Assembly (NCBI RefSeq): GCF_008124765.1
Contig: NZ_VNHS01000005.1
Span: 310,001-374,000 of the forward strand
Direction of reading: 5' to 3'
DNA length: 64,000 bases
From: Paenibacillus methanolicus
GTDB taxonomy: Bacteria; Bacillota; Bacilli; Paenibacillales; Paenibacillaceae
Below, in pieces: positions 61,608 to 64,000 of this stretch (its first letter is position 1; each line of letters opens with the position of its first letter). The notes under the pieces are model-generated. The model saw nothing but the letters and a program-made list of their open reading frames with translations, searched no databases and was not told where the DNA came from. The position numbers were made by a program, and so were the translations under genes.

Positions 61608-61636
61608 TTGACGCATCTATTTATATCCTATAGGAT
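61608..61636 (+). promoter_or_regulatory. Promoter with palindromic operator for the sugar ABC operon
   Basis: TTGACG at 61608-61613 and TAGGAT at 61631-61636, 17-bp spacer. A perfect 12-bp palindrome ATCCTATAGGAT (61625-61636) covers the -10, suggesting a repressor site. Confidence 0.5.
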
Positions 61637-61678
61637 TACTAGTATTACATAGAGACAAAGGTATAGGAGGGTTCTACT

Positions 61679-62821
61679 ATGAACAAGAAGTTTCGGGGGC
61701 TGATCGGGCTCGCGCTCGCGGCGGTCATCGTGATCTCCGGCTGCGGCCAGCAGAACGGCGGCAACAACGCCAATAATGGCGGCAACGCGAGCGGAGGAGA
61801 AGCGGCGGCGGGCGCAACGGCGGAGATCGCGAACTTGCCGGCTGCGCTCAAGGATAAAGAGGTTAAAGTCAAGGTCATCCGCAAGATCGGCGGCGACGAT
61901 CATACGGCGCAGTTCCTGGCCGGCGCGAAGCAAGAAGGCGAAGCGCTCGGCTTCAAGGTCGACACGTTCACGGCGAACGGCGATACGGCGAAATTCCTCG
62001 ACGCGCTGGAGCAAGCGGCGGATAGCGATTACGACGGCGTCGTCATCTCGCACGGCGACGATCCGGCAACGGTCGAAGCGGTGAAGAAGCTGCGCGAGAA
62101 GGGCAAGCAGGTCGTGGCCTTCGACTCGAACGCGGATCTGGCGACCGTGGAAGGCGTGACGTTGACGAGCCAGAAGGACGAGGCGCTGGCGCAGTTCGCG
62201 CTCGATCAGCTCGTGAATGAGCAGGGGACGGACGCGAAGATCGTATACCTGTGGGTAGACGGCTTCCCGCCGATGGTGCGCCGCAACGCGGTGTATCAGG
62301 ACGTCCTTGCGAAGAACCCGGGCATTAAGGAAGTAGAACGCTTCGGCGTGGCGACGGCGAATACGTCGGTCGAGACGCAGAACGCCGTCACGGCGATGCT
62401 GGCTAAGCACCCGAAGGGCGAGATCGACGCGATCTTCGCGACGTGGGACGCCTTCGCGACCGGCGCGACGCGCGCGTTGATCGAAGCGGGACGCACGGAG
62501 ATTAAGATCTACGGCATCGACGTCTCCAACGCCGACCTGCAGCTGATGCAGGAAGCGAACAGCCCGTGGGTGTCCACGGCGGCGGTCGATCCGAAGATGA
62601 TCGGCGCGGTCGACCTGCGGCTGTTGGCGAAGAAGATCGCGGGCGAAGAGACGCCGGCTTCTTATGATCTGGAGGCGGCGAACATCGAGCAGGCGAAGCT
62701 TGCGGAATCCGCCGAGCCGGTGAACATGGTTACGTTGGCCGACATTATCCCGGGCTGGGGCCAGACGACCGCCTTCGAAGAGGATTGGATGAAGGCGCTC
62801 AAAGAAGCGAACGCCAAGTAA
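61679..62821 (+). CDS. Sugar ABC transporter substrate-binding lipoprotein (RbsB-like)
   Basis: A 380-residue protein with AGGAGG before the ATG. Lipoprotein signal (FRGLIGLALAAVIVISGCGQQ, lipobox ISGC), then an Asn/Gly-rich linker and a periplasmic-binding-protein type 1 domain: KVIRKIGGDDHTAQFLAGAKQEGEALG, DGVVISHGDDPATVEAVKKLREKG, VVAFDSNADLATVEG, IYLWVDGFPPM-like strand and IKIYGIDVSNADLQLM. It binds a sugar outside the membrane for the ATPase encoded next. The specific sugar is not evident. Confidence 0.85.
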   Translation: MNKKFRGLIGLALAAVIVISGCGQQNGGNNANNGGNASGGEAAAGATAEIANLPAALKDKEVKVKVIRKIGGDDHTAQFLAGAKQEGEALGFKVDTFTANGDTAKFLDALEQAADSDYDGVVISHGDDPATVEAVKKLREKGKQVVAFDSNADLATVEGVTLTSQKDEALAQFALDQLVNEQGTDAKIVYLWVDGFPPMVRRNAVYQDVLAKNPGIKEVERFGVATANTSVETQNAVTAMLAKHPKGEIDAIFATWDAFATGATRALIEAGRTEIKIYGIDVSNADLQLMQEANSPWVSTAAVDPKMIGAVDLRLLAKKIAGEETPASYDLEAANIEQAKLAESAEPVNMVTLADIIPGWGQTTAFEEDWMKALKEANAK

Positions 62822-62857
62822 TTGAACGCGGGTCCCCGGCGGACCAAAAACCTTAGC

Positions 62858-62888
62858 AGCGCTCCTATCCCTTATGGATAGGGGCGCT
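62858..62888 (+). other. Intercistronic hairpin between binding-protein and ATPase genes
   Basis: AGCGCTCCTATCC pairs with GGATAGGGGCGCT (13 bp, loop CTTAT) without a T-run. Such hairpins often protect the upstream mRNA and lower downstream expression, matching the need for more binding protein than ATPase. Confidence 0.65.
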
Positions 62889-62918
62889 CTATCCTGTTTA
62901 GAGGGGATGGCGAGACTG

Positions 62919-64000
62919 ATGGAGAAACAGCTGGCCGCAAGGCTGGAGATGAAACGGATTTCGATCGCTTTCCCGGGCGTGCAGGCGCTCAGCGGAGTCG
63001 ATTTCGCGGCCGAAGGCGGCCGGGCGCACGCGCTCATCGGCGCGAACGGCGCCGGCAAATCGACGTTGATGAAGGTGCTGGCCGGCGCTTACGGGCATTA
63101 CACCGGCACGATTCATATCGACGGCCAAGAAGCGCCGATCCGCACGCCGAAGGACGCGAAGCGGCACGGCGTCCAGATCGTGTATCAAGAGGTGGACACG
63201 GCGCTCATTCCGAACTTGACCGTGGCGGAGAACATTATGCTCGAGCGCACGGTTCACGATATGAAAGGACGCCAGTGGATCAACTGGGGCGAGTTGCACC
63301 GCTCGGCGCAAGCCGTTCTGGAGCGGATGAACGTGCAGGTGCCGACGCGTAAGCTCGTGCAGGAACTGACGCTCGCGGAGAAGCAGATGGTACTCATCGC
63401 CCGGTCGATGACGCTGGATTGCCGCTTCCTCGTGCTGGACGAACCGACCGCGCCGCTCAGCCAAGCCGAGACCGAACAGTTGTTCAAGCTCGTCCGGCTG
63501 CTGAAGGCGGAGGGGGTCGGCGTGATCTTCATCTCCCACCGGTTGCCGGAGTTGTACGAGATTTGCGAGGACATCACGATCATGCGCGACGGCAAGCTGG
63601 TCGTCCGCGACGAGATCGCTCGCATTCCGCAGCCGAAGGTCGTCGAGCATATGCTCGGGGCGAAGTTGGACGGCCAGTTCCCACAAGCGGAGCGAACGGT
63701 TGGCGACATCGGCTTCGAGGCGAAGAATATTACGGATCCGGGCAAGGTCGACGGCGTAAACCTTGCGGTGCGCGCGGGCGAAATCATCGGTCTCGCCGGG
63801 CTGGTCGGCGCGGGCAAGACCGAGCTGTGCCGGGCGTTGTTCGGCGCTTCGCCCTCGGCGACCGGCGATATCATCGTGCGCGGGCGGAAGCTGCGGGTCG
63901 GCTCGCCCCATGACGCGGTACGCGGGGGGCTGGCTCTCGTGCCGGAGGAACGCCGGCGCGAAGGCGTCTTCGTCGGCGAATCGGTCGGAGATAACTTGAC
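62919..64000 (+). CDS. Sugar ABC transporter ATP-binding protein (RbsA/XylG-like), truncated by window end
   Basis: The frame stays open to the end of the window; about 360 residues are visible of an expected 500. ATG 62919 is chosen, though ATG 62907 is possible. The first ATPase domain starts LEMKRISIAFPGVQALSGVDF with Walker A GANGAGKST, signature-like LTLAEKQMVLIARSM, Walker B FLVLDEPTAPLS and H-loop ISHR. The second domain begins near residue 255 with its own GLVGAGKTE P-loop and LVPEERRREG. Two fused ATPase domains are typical of ribose/xylose-type importers. A permease gene is expected just outside the window. Confidence 0.88.
   Translation, partial: MEKQLAARLEMKRISIAFPGVQALSGVDFAAEGGRAHALIGANGAGKSTLMKVLAGAYGHYTGTIHIDGQEAPIRTPKDAKRHGVQIVYQEVDTALIPNLTVAENIMLERTVHDMKGRQWINWGELHRSAQAVLERMNVQVPTRKLVQELTLAEKQMVLIARSMTLDCRFLVLDEPTAPLSQAETEQLFKLVRLLKAEGVGVIFISHRLPELYEICEDITIMRDGKLVVRDEIARIPQPKVVEHMLGAKLDGQFPQAERTVGDIGFEAKNITDPGKVDGVNLAVRAGEIIGLAGLVGAGKTELCRALFGASPSATGDIIVRGRKLRVGSPHDAVRGGLALVPEERRREGVFVGESVGDNL

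Overview
The window comes from a high-GC, endospore-forming Gram-positive bacterium of the Paenibacillaceae type (Paenibacillus or Cohnella-like). This is inferred from a complete gerA/gerB/gerC-type germination operon, a giant surface protein with C-terminal SLH domains, many strong GGAGG ribosome binding sites, frequent GTG/TTG starts, and a sulfur-salvage operon laid out like the Bacillus ytmI operon. No rRNA, tRNA, CRISPR array, integrase or transposase was seen. Genus and species are not determined.

Layout. 1-4.0 kb: end of a carbohydrate-active protein with a discoidin domain, then a tightly packed sugar/uronate operon (mannonate dehydratase, NAD-dependent epimerase, SDR, ThuA-like protein). 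4.0-4.7 kb: gene-free leader region. 4.7-8.0 kb: secreted Calx-beta repeat protein and a secreted copper-amine-oxidase-N-domain protein. 8.1-10.3 kb: TetR regulator divergent from an SDR gene with an operator-like region between them, then a small membrane protein. 10.6-15.7 kb: two aldo/keto reductases, an epimerase paralogous to the one at 1.7 kb, an EamA transporter and a Gfo/Idh/MocA oxidoreductase. 15.9-16.9 kb: frameshifted DUF3231 gene. 17.0-28.0 kb: GNAT gene, LysR regulator, and a ten-gene operon (acetyltransferase, cystine-type ABC importer, luciferase-like monooxygenase, M20 deacylase, covalent-FAD amine oxidase, DinB-fold protein, CmoJ-type monooxygenase). The operon is best read as uptake, N-acetylation, oxidative C-S cleavage and deacetylation of S-substituted cysteines. 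28.2-32.0 kb: MerR regulator with EamA transporter, then three small membrane-anchored proteins, one with a SUKH domain. 32.4-37.9 kb: DUF4091 glycosidase-like gene, convergent AraC regulator, a c-di-GMP-I riboswitch and terminator ahead of a membrane diguanylate cyclase, and an MBL-fold hydrolase. 38.1-45.0 kb, minus strand: a 975-residue repeat protein, a secreted protein, a SUFU-domain protein and a photolyase. 45.1-56.3 kb: an 11-kb gene for a 3703-residue SLH-anchored protein whose subtilisin-like domain appears to have lost its nucleophile. 56.3-60.4 kb, minus strand: ger operon ending in an overlapping 53-codon membrane-protein gene. 60.6-64.0 kb: ROK kinase and the start of a sugar ABC transporter operon that runs off the window.

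Most interesting signal: a family of about 46-bp intergenic structured repeats, with ten complete units at four loci (11.68, 18.58, 34.0 and 37.9 kb). Each unit can fold as an outer stem, a conserved asymmetric internal loop (ATGCT on one side, AAnCCAA on the other) and an inner hairpin. Outer and inner stems differ in sequence between loci but keep complementarity, which is the pattern expected of a selected RNA or DNA structure. At the 34-kb locus the stop codons of both convergent genes lie inside units.
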